From assembly GCA_934661735.1 (NCBI GenBank), contig CAKUJN010000024.1:1-26661 (forward strand): a DNA stretch of 26,661 bases, read 5' to 3'. Source of the DNA: an uncultured Oscillospiraceae bacterium. Its GTDB lineage: Bacteria > Bacillota > Clostridia > Oscillospirales > Oscillospiraceae. The translations under genes and the position numbers were made by a program. How positions within the stretch are numbered: the stretch's first letter is position 1; each line of letters begins with the position of its first letter. Below are positions 7,226 to 13,577 of the stretch, piece by piece. The notes beneath the pieces are model-generated. The model ran no database searches. It worked only from the letters and a program-made list of their open reading frames with translations, and had not been told where the DNA came from.

Positions 7226-8599
7226 ATGCGGCGTATTCTCAAGGGCGGCACCGTGGTCGGCAGCAGCGTTTCGCGTGTGGCGGATGTGCTGATTGACGGT
7301 GAAAAAATTGTAAAAATCGGCGAAAATCTCAGCTGTGACGGCGCGGAAGTCACGGACGTCAGCGGTAAGCTGCTGTTTCCGGGCTTTATCGACGCGCATA
7401 CGCATTTTGATCTGGACGTGTGCAACACCACCACGGCGGACAACTTTGACACTGGCACGCGCAGCGCCATCCGCGGCGGCACGACGATGGTCATCGACTT
7501 TGCCTGCCCGAACAAGGGCGAAACGCTGGATTACGGCCTGAAGCTCTGGCACAAAAAGGCCGACGGCCGCTCCAGCTGCGACTATGGCTTCCATATGACC
7601 ATCGACGACTGGAACGAGGGCATCAAAAATGAGATCCCCGCAATGTTCGACGCGGGTATCTCGTCATTTAAGATGTATATGACCTATCCGGCCATGATGA
7701 TTGGCGATCAGGACCTGTTTTCGGCGCTTCTGGAGCTGAAAAAGTACGGCGGCATCGCGGGCGTCCACTGTGAAAACGCGGGCGTGATCGATGCGCTGAT
7801 TGCGCAGCACAAGGCCGACGGCAAAACCGCGCCGTCGTCGCATCCCGAGTGCCGTCCGAACCCGCTGGAGGCCGAGGCCGTGGCGCATCTGCTGCGCATT
7901 GCCGAGGTGGCGGACGTGCCCGTTGTGATTGTCCATCTGAGCACGAAGGAATCGCTTCAGGAGGTCATGCGCGCCAGAACGCGCGGGCAGCGCGTCTATG
8001 TGGAGACCTGCCCGCACTATCTGCTGCTGGATGACAGCCTCTACGAGCAGGACGACTATTCCGCCGCCGCGCGCTATGTCTGCGCGCCGCCGCTGCGGAA
8101 AAAGGCCGATCAGGATATTTTGTGGAAGGCGCTGGCAAACGGCACGGTGCAGACGATCTCCACCGACCATTGCAGCTTTACGCTGGCGCAGAAGGACGCC
8201 GGACGCGGTGATTTTACAAAAATCCCGGGCGGCCTGCCTGGCGTGGAGACGCGCGGCGTGCTGCTGTACTCGGCGGGCGTTGCCGAGGGACGCATCACAA
8301 AGGAGCAGATGTGCGCGCTGCTGTCCGAAAACCCAGCCAGACTCTATGGCGCGTACCCGCGCAAGGGCGTGATTGCCGAGGGCAGCGACGCCGACCTTGT
8401 CGTCTACGATCCCGCGGCCGATATGACCATCTCCGCAGAGAATCAGGCCTCTGCCGCCGGATATACGCCGTTTGAGGGCTTCCGGACGCATGGCTCCATC
8501 GCGCAGGTCTATCTGCGCGGACAGCTGGCTGTGGACCATGGCGAGATCAAAATCGGGCCGGAGGGCGAATATATCCCGCGCCGCGCCGGCGCGCTGTAA
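7226..8599 (+). CDS. hydA: Dihydropyrimidinase / D-hydantoinase
   Basis: A 457-residue cytoplasmic amidohydrolase that opens the ring of dihydropyrimidines (dihydrouracil, dihydrothymine) or hydantoins. The family signature is complete: H58-x-H60 in GFIDAHTHFDL, the carboxylated metal-bridging lysine K149 in SSFKMYMTYP, then the metal histidines in GVHCEN and VIVHLST, and the catalytic aspartate in TISTDHCSF. The length fits the family (about 460). I chose the ATG at 7226 because AGGAGGT at 7212-7218 is 7 bases before it; an in-frame ATG at 7205 and an open frame back to 7004 lack such a site and would add residues the family does not have. It stands alone with its own promoter and terminator. 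No dihydropyrimidine dehydrogenase or beta-ureidopropionase lies next to it, so the true substrate may be a hydantoin or another cyclic amide. Confidence 0.9.
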   Translation: MRRILKGGTVVGSSVSRVADVLIDGEKIVKIGENLSCDGAEVTDVSGKLLFPGFIDAHTHFDLDVCNTTTADNFDTGTRSAIRGGTTMVIDFACPNKGETLDYGLKLWHKKADGRSSCDYGFHMTIDDWNEGIKNEIPAMFDAGISSFKMYMTYPAMMIGDQDLFSALLELKKYGGIAGVHCENAGVIDALIAQHKADGKTAPSSHPECRPNPLEAEAVAHLLRIAEVADVPVVIVHLSTKESLQEVMRARTRGQRVYVETCPHYLLLDDSLYEQDDYSAAARYVCAPPLRKKADQDILWKALANGTVQTISTDHCSFTLAQKDAGRGDFTKIPGGLPGVETRGVLLYSAGVAEGRITKEQMCALLSENPARLYGAYPRKGVIAEGSDADLVVYDPAADMTISAENQASAAGYTPFEGFRTHGSIAQVYLRGQLAVDHGEIKIGPEGEYIPRRAGAL

Positions 8600-8603
8600 A
8601 CAG

Positions 8604-8632
8604 AAAGGGCCGGACGGATGTCCGGCCCTTTT
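8604..8632 (+). terminator. Terminator of the dihydropyrimidinase gene
   Basis: AAAGGGCCGGAC (8604-8615) pairs with GTCCGGCCCTTT (8620-8631) around loop GGAT, ending in TTTT. It starts five bases after the stop codon. The core of this hairpin recurs at 9350-9379. Confidence 0.9.
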
Positions 8633-8676
8633 CCGGTTGGCACCGGAGGTGCCTCTTTCGCGGTGACGCCGCAACC

Positions 8677-8728
8677 GTTGCTTCGCAGACCTACTTTTTC
8701 TGTCTTGCCAGAAAAAGTAGGCAAAAAG
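8677..8728 (+). repeat. Left copy of the 52-bp perfect inverted repeat (contains its own 13-bp hairpin)
   Basis: It matches the reverse complement of 9195-9246 base for base. Inside, CCTACTTTTTCTG (8690-8702) and CAGAAAAAGTAGG (8709-8721) form a perfect hairpin with loop TCTTGC. Just outside, GGCACC-GGA-GGTGCC (from 8640) and GCGG/CCGC stems are enclosed by GGTTG/CAACC, giving a possible three-way junction. Confidence 0.9.
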
Positions 8729-8968
8729 ATGCGCTGGAAACGAATCGGATTGTACCGCAGTGCCACAGAAGTACCCTGTAGAAGAACATTGCGGCCAGCA
8801 CACGAGGCCCTTTCTACAAATCTGGACTACAGCGCCGCCTGCGTGGGGACAACGCTCCCATCGGAAGCAGTTGCCGCGCATGGAGATGGTAAAACACGCT
8901 GCTGTGGTGATAACAACACATCTACGGATGCGCCAGTGGTGCAGAGCCTTTGCGTTCCATTCTAAATC

Positions 8969-9004
8969 GTTGTAGGGGCGGATGACCCTGTCCGCCCCTA
9001 CAAC
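8969..9004. repeat. Perfect 14-bp palindrome of the GTAGGGGCGGA type
   Basis: GTTGTAGGGGCGGA (8969-8982) pairs with TCCGCCCCTACAAC (8991-9004) around TGACCCTG. Thirty bases later comes TTCCGGAAATGAGC (9035-9048), which recurs at 20611-20624 beside a decayed version of the same palindrome. No T-run follows, so it is not a standard terminator. Confidence 0.75.
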
Positions 9005-9194
9005 ATGCTGTGCAGAATCGTAACCGGCTGAGTATTCCGGAAATGAGCAGAAACGTAATTATCGCAGTCTGCCTGCAACTGAGTGTAGTACATTTGCCGG
9101 GACCCAAAGCTATTGGAAAAGTATCGGCCCTGCGCCCGAACAGGGCGCTGAAAAGGATCTGCGCGTAAGCGCCATAAATCGTTCTCCGGCGCCT

Positions 9195-9246
9195 CTTTTT
9201 GCCTACTTTTTCTGGCAAGACAGAAAAAGTAGGTCTGCGAAGCAAC
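9195..9246 (-). repeat. Right copy of the 52-bp perfect inverted repeat
   Basis: Exact reverse complement of 8677-8728. The internal hairpin is at 9202-9214 and 9221-9233, with loop GCAAGA. The outer flank (9247-9288) again can fold, through TGCCG/CGGCA. Confidence 0.9.
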
Positions 9247-9349
9247 AGTTGCAGTGTTGCCGCATCAACGGCAGTCTGGTGAAACCGGACAAAAGGGTGG
9301 ACGGAGTTGGCCGCCCCTCCACAGCGTGCGGTGGAGAACTGTTAATCGG

Positions 9350-9379
9350 AAACGGGCCGGACGGATGTCCGGCCCGTTT
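9350..9379. terminator. Hairpin between converging units, probable terminator of the GH13 gene
   Basis: AAACGGGCCGGAC (9350-9362) pairs perfectly with 9367-9379 around loop GGAT. It lies about 35 bases past the stop of the minus-strand GH13 gene. Only TTT at the stem edge resembles a U-tract, so termination strength is uncertain. The 22-base core is the same as in the terminator at 8604. Confidence 0.55.
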
Positions 9380-9414
9380 GTCTGTATTGCATTGTGCAGG
9401 CCGCTGGCGGCCCG

Positions 9415-10695
9415 TTACTGCTGAAGGATGACCGGCCGGCCGGAGCAGGAGAGCATGCCGCCGCGGACGGCGGCGGTTGTGCCGTCGATCAGGTTTTCAT
9501 AGTCGCCGTCCGGCAGGTCGACACGAACGTCGCCGCAGTTCGCCTTGAGGGAGAACACGCCGGTGAAGCGGCGGCCCTCGCTGCCGCGATACAGTATGGC
9601 GATATCCTGCGCGTCGTCCGCCTCGGCGCGGAACCAGTCGGCGCAGCCGAATTTCTGCTTGATCTCATAAAGGCGGCGGAGCAGGCCGCTCAGATCATGT
9701 CCGGTTTCTCGGTCGATGGTGTCAATGTCGAACAGGCTGGGCTGGTGTGTGTTTTCAAACTCCTGTCCGGCATAGATCAGCGTCGTGCCCTTCAGGAAAT
9801 AGAGATACGCCGTGTAGTTTTCCAGCGCACGCTCGTCGTGAATCCAGGAGCAGATGCGGGGCTGGTCATGGTTTTCCAGAAAACGCAGCTTGTTATAATT
9901 TGCCGGATAGGCGCCCTCCTGGAAGTTCAGCATGTCCAGATAGTGGCTCAGCGCGATTTCGCCGCGCAGATAGCGGTCAAACGCCTCGCGTACGTCGTAT
10001 TCGTACTCCATATCGAACGCGGAGAATTCGTCAAAATCCAGCGCGGAGTAGATGCCCTGCCGGCGTGCGGCACAGCCATAGCTCAGATGTACCGTCTCCG
10101 CAAGCCAGATGCACGACGGATTGACGCGTTCGACGGCCTGACGCGCCTGCATCCAGAATTCCAGCGGCACGAACGAGGCCACGTCGCAGCGGAAGCCGTC
10201 GACCAGCTTTGCCCACATGACCAGCGTATCGGTCAGATACTGCCATAGGCCGCGGTTGGAATAGTCCAGATCAATCACGTCGGCCCAGTCGCCGACCTTG
10301 TTGCCGGGGCGGCCGTCGGGACCGTGGTAGAAATACTCCGGATGCTCGGCATACAGGACAGAATCGGGCGAGGTGTGGTTATACACCACGTCGATCATGC
10401 ACTTCATGCCGCGCGCATGAATCTGCGCGACCAGCTCCTGAAAATCTTCCATTGTGCCGTAGGCCGGATTGACGCTTCGATAGTCGCGGTTGGCGTACGG
10501 ACAGCCAAGTGAGCCCTTCTTTCCCTGTTCGCCGATGGGATGGATGGGCATGAACCAGATAATGTCCGTGCCCAGCGCGCGGATACGGTCCAGATCACCG
10601 ATGACGGCGCGGAAGGTACCCTCCGGCGTGTGATTGCGGACGTAGATGGAATAGATAACCTGATTTTGCAGACGGGGATCGGTATGTACTGCCAT
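9415..10695 (-). CDS. Alpha-amylase family (GH13) glycoside hydrolase
   Basis: A 426-residue enzyme of the GH13 (beta/alpha)8-barrel family, acting on alpha-glucosidic bonds in starch-derived or related oligosaccharides. All four conserved regions are present: DVVYNHTS; GFRCDVASF with nucleophile D171; WLAETV with acid/base E200; and FLENHDQPR with stabiliser D277. A short beta-rich C-terminal domain follows (about 340-426). There is no signal peptide, so it should be cytoplasmic, consistent with use of imported or stored glucans. I place the start at the ATG at 10695 because AGGAGG (10709-10704) is 8 bases upstream; an in-frame start 11 codons earlier has no such site. No carbohydrate transporter or other sugar gene adjoins it, so bond and substrate specificity are open. 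Confidence 0.9.
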   Translation of the reverse strand: MAVHTDPRLQNQVIYSIYVRNHTPEGTFRAVIGDLDRIRALGTDIIWFMPIHPIGEQGKKGSLGCPYANRDYRSVNPAYGTMEDFQELVAQIHARGMKCMIDVVYNHTSPDSVLYAEHPEYFYHGPDGRPGNKVGDWADVIDLDYSNRGLWQYLTDTLVMWAKLVDGFRCDVASFVPLEFWMQARQAVERVNPSCIWLAETVHLSYGCAARRQGIYSALDFDEFSAFDMEYEYDVREAFDRYLRGEIALSHYLDMLNFQEGAYPANYNKLRFLENHDQPRICSWIHDERALENYTAYLYFLKGTTLIYAGQEFENTHQPSLFDIDTIDRETGHDLSGLLRRLYEIKQKFGCADWFRAEADDAQDIAILYRGSEGRRFTGVFSLKANCGDVRVDLPDGDYENLIDGTTAAVRGGMLSCSGRPVILQQ

Positions 10696-10918
10696 AAAAG
10701 CTGCCTCCTGCGTGTGAATTGTAAACAATATTGTCTCTGTAATCTCTGCAAAAAATGATTATTTGCGGACAAAGCCGGGAATGCGGCGGGTGTACCCTGT
10801 GTGAAGAATTTGGCGGATACACGGTTACAGGCGCGGGGTCAAAGGATGGGGGTGCGCCGGTATTGGTGGTGCGATTGCCTCCGGTGTGCCGAAGGCGGGA
10901 CTTGTGAGCGGGGGCGTA

Positions 10919-11947
10919 TCAGAGAAGCGCGTTCTGCGCCGCGGTCAGCCGTGCAAGCAGCCTGCGGCGCTCGTCCTCCTCCATGAACGCCGCCTCGGCG
11001 GCATAGATGTTCATCCGCACCAGATCTTTCATGGTAAAGCCCATTTCATCGACGCAGTGTGCGTATTCCTTATCCAGATCGGTGTTTGCCAGCGCCATGT
11101 TGTCGGTATTGATCGTCACGCGCAGGCCCGCGTCAAACAGCTTTTTCGCCGGATGTGCGGCAAACGAGGGCTGTGTGCGGCATTGGATGTTGCTGGTGGG
11201 GCAGATTTCCAGCGTCACGCCGTTTTCGATCGCGCGCGGCCAGAGCTCCGGCGCGTCAAAGATGTGGTGTCCATGGCCGATTCGCCTTGCGCCGAAATCC
11301 AGCGCGTCGCGCACGGTGTCCGGCCCCTGCGAATCGCCTGCGTGGCAGGTGAACGGCACGTCCAGCTCCCGCGCCAGATCAAACACCGGATGGAAATTGT
11401 GCAGCGGTACAATGCCCTCCGCGCCCGCGAGGTCGAGCCCCGCAACGCCGCGGCCCAGGTATTCGCGCGTCAGACGGACGGTTTCCAGATTCTGCTCCAT
11501 GTTGCACGTCTCCGGCCCGATGGACATGGCGCACAGCAGAATGCCGCACCCGATTTCGGGATGCGCGGCCAGCGCCTGCCGCCGCCCGTCCAGCACCGCC
11601 TCGACTGCGTCCCGTTGCGTCAGGCGCGCGCGGGTATGCAGCTGCGGCGCGAAGCGGATTTCACAGTATGCCACGCCCTGAGAGGCCAGCAGCGCAAGCT
11701 CCTCACGCGTCACGCGCGCAAGATTTTCCGCGGTTTGCAGCATTTGCAGCGGATATTCAAAGCGCGCCAGATATTCGTTGACGTCACGGCAGTCCGCCGT
11801 GCGGATCAGATACTGCTGCCATTCCTCCGGCGTCGCCGCGGGAAGCGTGATGCCGCCCTCGGCGGCAAGCTCCCACATGGTCTGCGCGGGAATGGAGCCG
11901 TCCAGATGCAGATGCAGCTCAATTTTCGGAAAATCAAAGCGGTTCAT
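10919..11947 (-). CDS. add: Adenosine deaminase
   Basis: A 342-residue zinc hydrolase converting adenosine (and deoxyadenosine) to inosine plus ammonia. Visible motifs are the metal-binding HLHLDGS near the N-terminus, GVAGLDLAGAEG, CHAGDS (H203), RIGHGHHI, CPTSNIQ and TINTDNMALANT, whose Asp is a zinc ligand. The catalytic proton-shuttling residue of the family is the Glu of HAGE; here it is Asp (D205), which is unusual. The ATG at 11947 has AGAGGAGG 8 bases upstream and begins MNRFDFPKIELHLH, as expected. A longer in-frame extension to 12082 is Ala-rich, lacks a ribosome-binding site, and would include the predicted promoter. It is divergent from the nucleoside-uptake operon, which fits a salvage role. 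I see no clear terminator after it. Confidence 0.9.
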   Translation of the reverse strand: MNRFDFPKIELHLHLDGSIPAQTMWELAAEGGITLPAATPEEWQQYLIRTADCRDVNEYLARFEYPLQMLQTAENLARVTREELALLASQGVAYCEIRFAPQLHTRARLTQRDAVEAVLDGRRQALAAHPEIGCGILLCAMSIGPETCNMEQNLETVRLTREYLGRGVAGLDLAGAEGIVPLHNFHPVFDLARELDVPFTCHAGDSQGPDTVRDALDFGARRIGHGHHIFDAPELWPRAIENGVTLEICPTSNIQCRTQPSFAAHPAKKLFDAGLRVTINTDNMALANTDLDKEYAHCVDEMGFTMKDLVRMNIYAAEAAFMEEDERRRLLARLTAAQNALL

Positions 11948-12010
11948 TGTCTCAGCCTCCTCTGCCGCGGCCGCGGGCGCGTGCGCGCCGGCCGGCGGCC
12001 GTGTGTCTTC

Positions 12011-12039
12011 ATGATATTCCTTTTTCCGCGCCGAGGCAA
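12011..12039 (-). promoter_or_regulatory. Probable promoter for adenosine deaminase
   Basis: On the minus strand TTGCCT (12039-12034) and TATCAT (12016-12011) are 17 bases apart. The predicted start near 12004 gives a leader of about 57 bases before the ATG at 11947. Confidence 0.4.
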
Positions 12040-12104
12040 GCAGAATTTCTGCCTGCGCCGCTGAAATTTTTTCAGTCAACATTACGCTTTTTTTGCACGG
12101 AATG

Positions 12105-12133
12105 TTGACAATCTGCTTGAAACGGACTACAAT
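12105..12133 (+). promoter_or_regulatory. Strong sigma-A promoter of the nucleoside-uptake operon
   Basis: TTGACA (12105-12110) and TACAAT (12128-12133) with a 17-base spacer form a near-consensus promoter. The leader to the GTG at 12189 is only about 50 bases and holds a small GTATC/GATAC hairpin; it is too short for a purine riboswitch. Confidence 0.85.
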
Positions 12134-12188
12134 AACAAGGTATCCATTGATACAAAATATCCAAAATTTTTAATTGGAGGAAAAACAA

Positions 12189-13370
12189 GTGAAAAAGATT
12201 CTTGCACTGATTCTTGCCATCGTTATGGTGATGGGTCTGGTCGCATGCGCAGCCAAGACCGAGACGCCGGCTGCCGAGACTCCCGCAGCTGAGACTCCCG
12301 CAGCTGAGACTCCCGCAGCTGAGACCCCCGCCGCCGATGGCGCCAAGGTTTACAACGTTGCGTATCTGGTCAACGGCAATCTGGGCGACAAGTCCTTCTT
12401 CGACTCTGCCGAAGCCGGCCTTGAGACCCTGAGAGATGCAGGCCGCATCACCCTGCGGACCATTGAGATGGGCGGCACCGAGGAAGATCAGGCCGCGTGG
12501 CAGTCCAACCTGGACGAAGTCGCCGCTTCCGAAGAGTATGACGTCATCATCTGCGGTACTTATCAGATGCCCGACTACCTGCAGGCAGTCGCCACCAAGT
12601 ATCCGGATCAGAAGTTCATCATTTTCGACGACAACACCCATGTCGGCGAGAACGCGAACGTTCTGAACATCACCTACAAGCAGAATGACCTCGGCTTCAT
12701 CGTCGGCGTTTTCGCCGCCAACATGACGGTCGATACCAGCATTGAGAACATGAACGCGGACGCCGTTATCGGCTTCGTCGGCGGCATTGACTCTCCGGTC
12801 ATCAACGACTTCCTGCTGGGCTATATCGAGGGCGCGCAGTACGCCAACCCCGACATCAAGATCGACACCCGCTACACCGGCAGCTATGTTGACACCGCCA
12901 TCGCCAAGGAATACGGCCTGTCGATGATCGACGACAACAAGTGTGACATCATCTGGGGCGTCGCCGGCAACTCCGGCAACGGCGCGGCTGAGGCTGCTCT
13001 GGAAACCGGCAAGGCATGGTTCATCGGCGTTGACTCCGATCAGGAGCTGACCTTCTCCGAGGATCTGGCCGCTCTGACCCTGACCTCCGGCCTGAAGAAC
13101 ATCGGCAACTCCCTGATCTGGGTCTTTGACCAGCTGGATGCCGGTAAGGAATACTGGGGCACCGAGATCTCTCTGGGCGTTGCGGAAGACGGCGTTGGCG
13201 TCGTCACCGACAAGAACTATGACAAGTATGCTTCCGCTGACGTGAAGGCTGCTGTTGACGCTGCGATCGCCGGCATTCTGGACGGCTCCATCGTTGTCGA
13301 CTCCGCTCTGACCACCGAAGGCTCCGCCAAGGTCGCCGAGCTGAGAGAGGCTGTCCGTCCGGCCGCCTAA
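12189..13370 (+). CDS. BMP-family nucleoside-binding lipoprotein
   Basis: A 393-residue extracytoplasmic solute receptor of the basic membrane protein (PF02608-type) family, which captures purine or other nucleosides for the ABC importer encoded next. The lipoprotein signal is clear: KK, a hydrophobic stretch, and lipobox LVAC with the lipidated Cys at residue 20. An Ala-Pro-Glu-Thr linker made of PAAET repeats follows (about residues 24-48). The ligand domain then begins at VYNVAYLVNGNLGDKSFFDS and contains NVLNITYKQNDLGFIVGVFA and IIWGVAGNSGNGAAEAAL, typical of the family. The GTG at 12189 has TTGGAGGA upstream; codons just before it are the ribosome-binding site read as protein. Codon choice is strongly biased, suggesting high expression. 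A terminator-like hairpin follows, so this gene is probably made in excess over the rest of its operon. Confidence 0.93.
   Translation: MKKILALILAIVMVMGLVACAAKTETPAAETPAAETPAAETPAAETPAADGAKVYNVAYLVNGNLGDKSFFDSAEAGLETLRDAGRITLRTIEMGGTEEDQAAWQSNLDEVAASEEYDVIICGTYQMPDYLQAVATKYPDQKFIIFDDNTHVGENANVLNITYKQNDLGFIVGVFAANMTVDTSIENMNADAVIGFVGGIDSPVINDFLLGYIEGAQYANPDIKIDTRYTGSYVDTAIAKEYGLSMIDDNKCDIIWGVAGNSGNGAAEAALETGKAWFIGVDSDQELTFSEDLAALTLTSGLKNIGNSLIWVFDQLDAGKEYWGTEISLGVAEDGVGVVTDKNYDKYASADVKAAVDAAIAGILDGSIVVDSALTTEGSAKVAELREAVRPAA
12258..12332 (+). repeat. 15-bp tandem repeat coding for the PAAET linker
   Basis: Units begin at 12273, 12288, 12303 and 12318, each close to GCTGAGACTCCCGCA; a more diverged fifth unit is at 12258-12272. 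Units 2 and 3 are identical. Because the unit is five codons, gain or loss changes linker length without a frameshift. Confidence 0.9.
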
Positions 13371-13411
13371 GTAAAGAGGAAAAGCGAAGAGTATTCTGAG
13401 CTTAACCAGAG

Positions 13412-13447
13412 GAGGGGGCTCTTGCAGCCCCCTCTTTCTGTTTTTCG
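13412..13447 (+). terminator. Intercistronic terminator/attenuator after the binding-protein gene
   Basis: GAGGGGGCT (13412-13420) pairs with AGCCCCCTC (13426-13434) around CTTGC, followed by TTTCTGTTTTT. I see no good promoter before the ATPase gene, so partial read-through would set transporter expression below that of the binding protein. A second GC-rich stem GCGGGC/GCCCGC follows directly. Confidence 0.8.
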
Positions 13448-13577
13448 CGGGCGGCTCTGCCCGCGGAGCCTGCAAGCTGACGGCGTATGTCCGTCCTGCG
13501 TGCACGCGCCGCAGACAGAGTGGTCGTATCCGAAAACTGTTTGAAACGAGAGAAACTGATAACAGGAGGGTTTGGGA

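Larger units (their letters stand above)
8633..9288. mobile_element. MITE-like non-coding element with long imperfect terminal inverted repeats
   Basis: The gene-free stretch from 8600 to 9414 is largely this element. Its two ends, roughly 8633-8743 and 9179-9288, are inverted copies of each other. The core 52 bases match perfectly (8677-8728 against 9195-9246), and looser similarity extends both outward to CCGG and inward past GCGC-GGA-AACGA. The middle is unrelated between halves and carries a separate perfect palindrome (8969-9004) close to the centre. Frames crossing the arms read PTFSVLPEKVGKK in both halves, but they have no ribosome-binding site and are by-products of the repeat. There is no transposase, so if mobile it depends on an enzyme supplied in trans. 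The exact ends and any target duplication are uncertain. Confidence 0.6.

Noticed and set aside
8618..9245. Two small frames containing PTFSVLPEKVGKK
   Set aside because: The shared peptide arises because both read through the inverted-repeat arms; there is no ribosome-binding site and the remaining sequence has no protein-like character.
8633..9288. CRISPR array or integron-like repeats
   Set aside because: There are two inverted arms and one central palindrome, not regularly spaced direct repeats with unique spacers, and no cas or integrase gene is present.
12134..12188. Possible purine riboswitch before the nucleoside-binding gene
   Set aside because: Only about 50 bases are available between promoter and start, with no three-way junction or conserved loop sequences.
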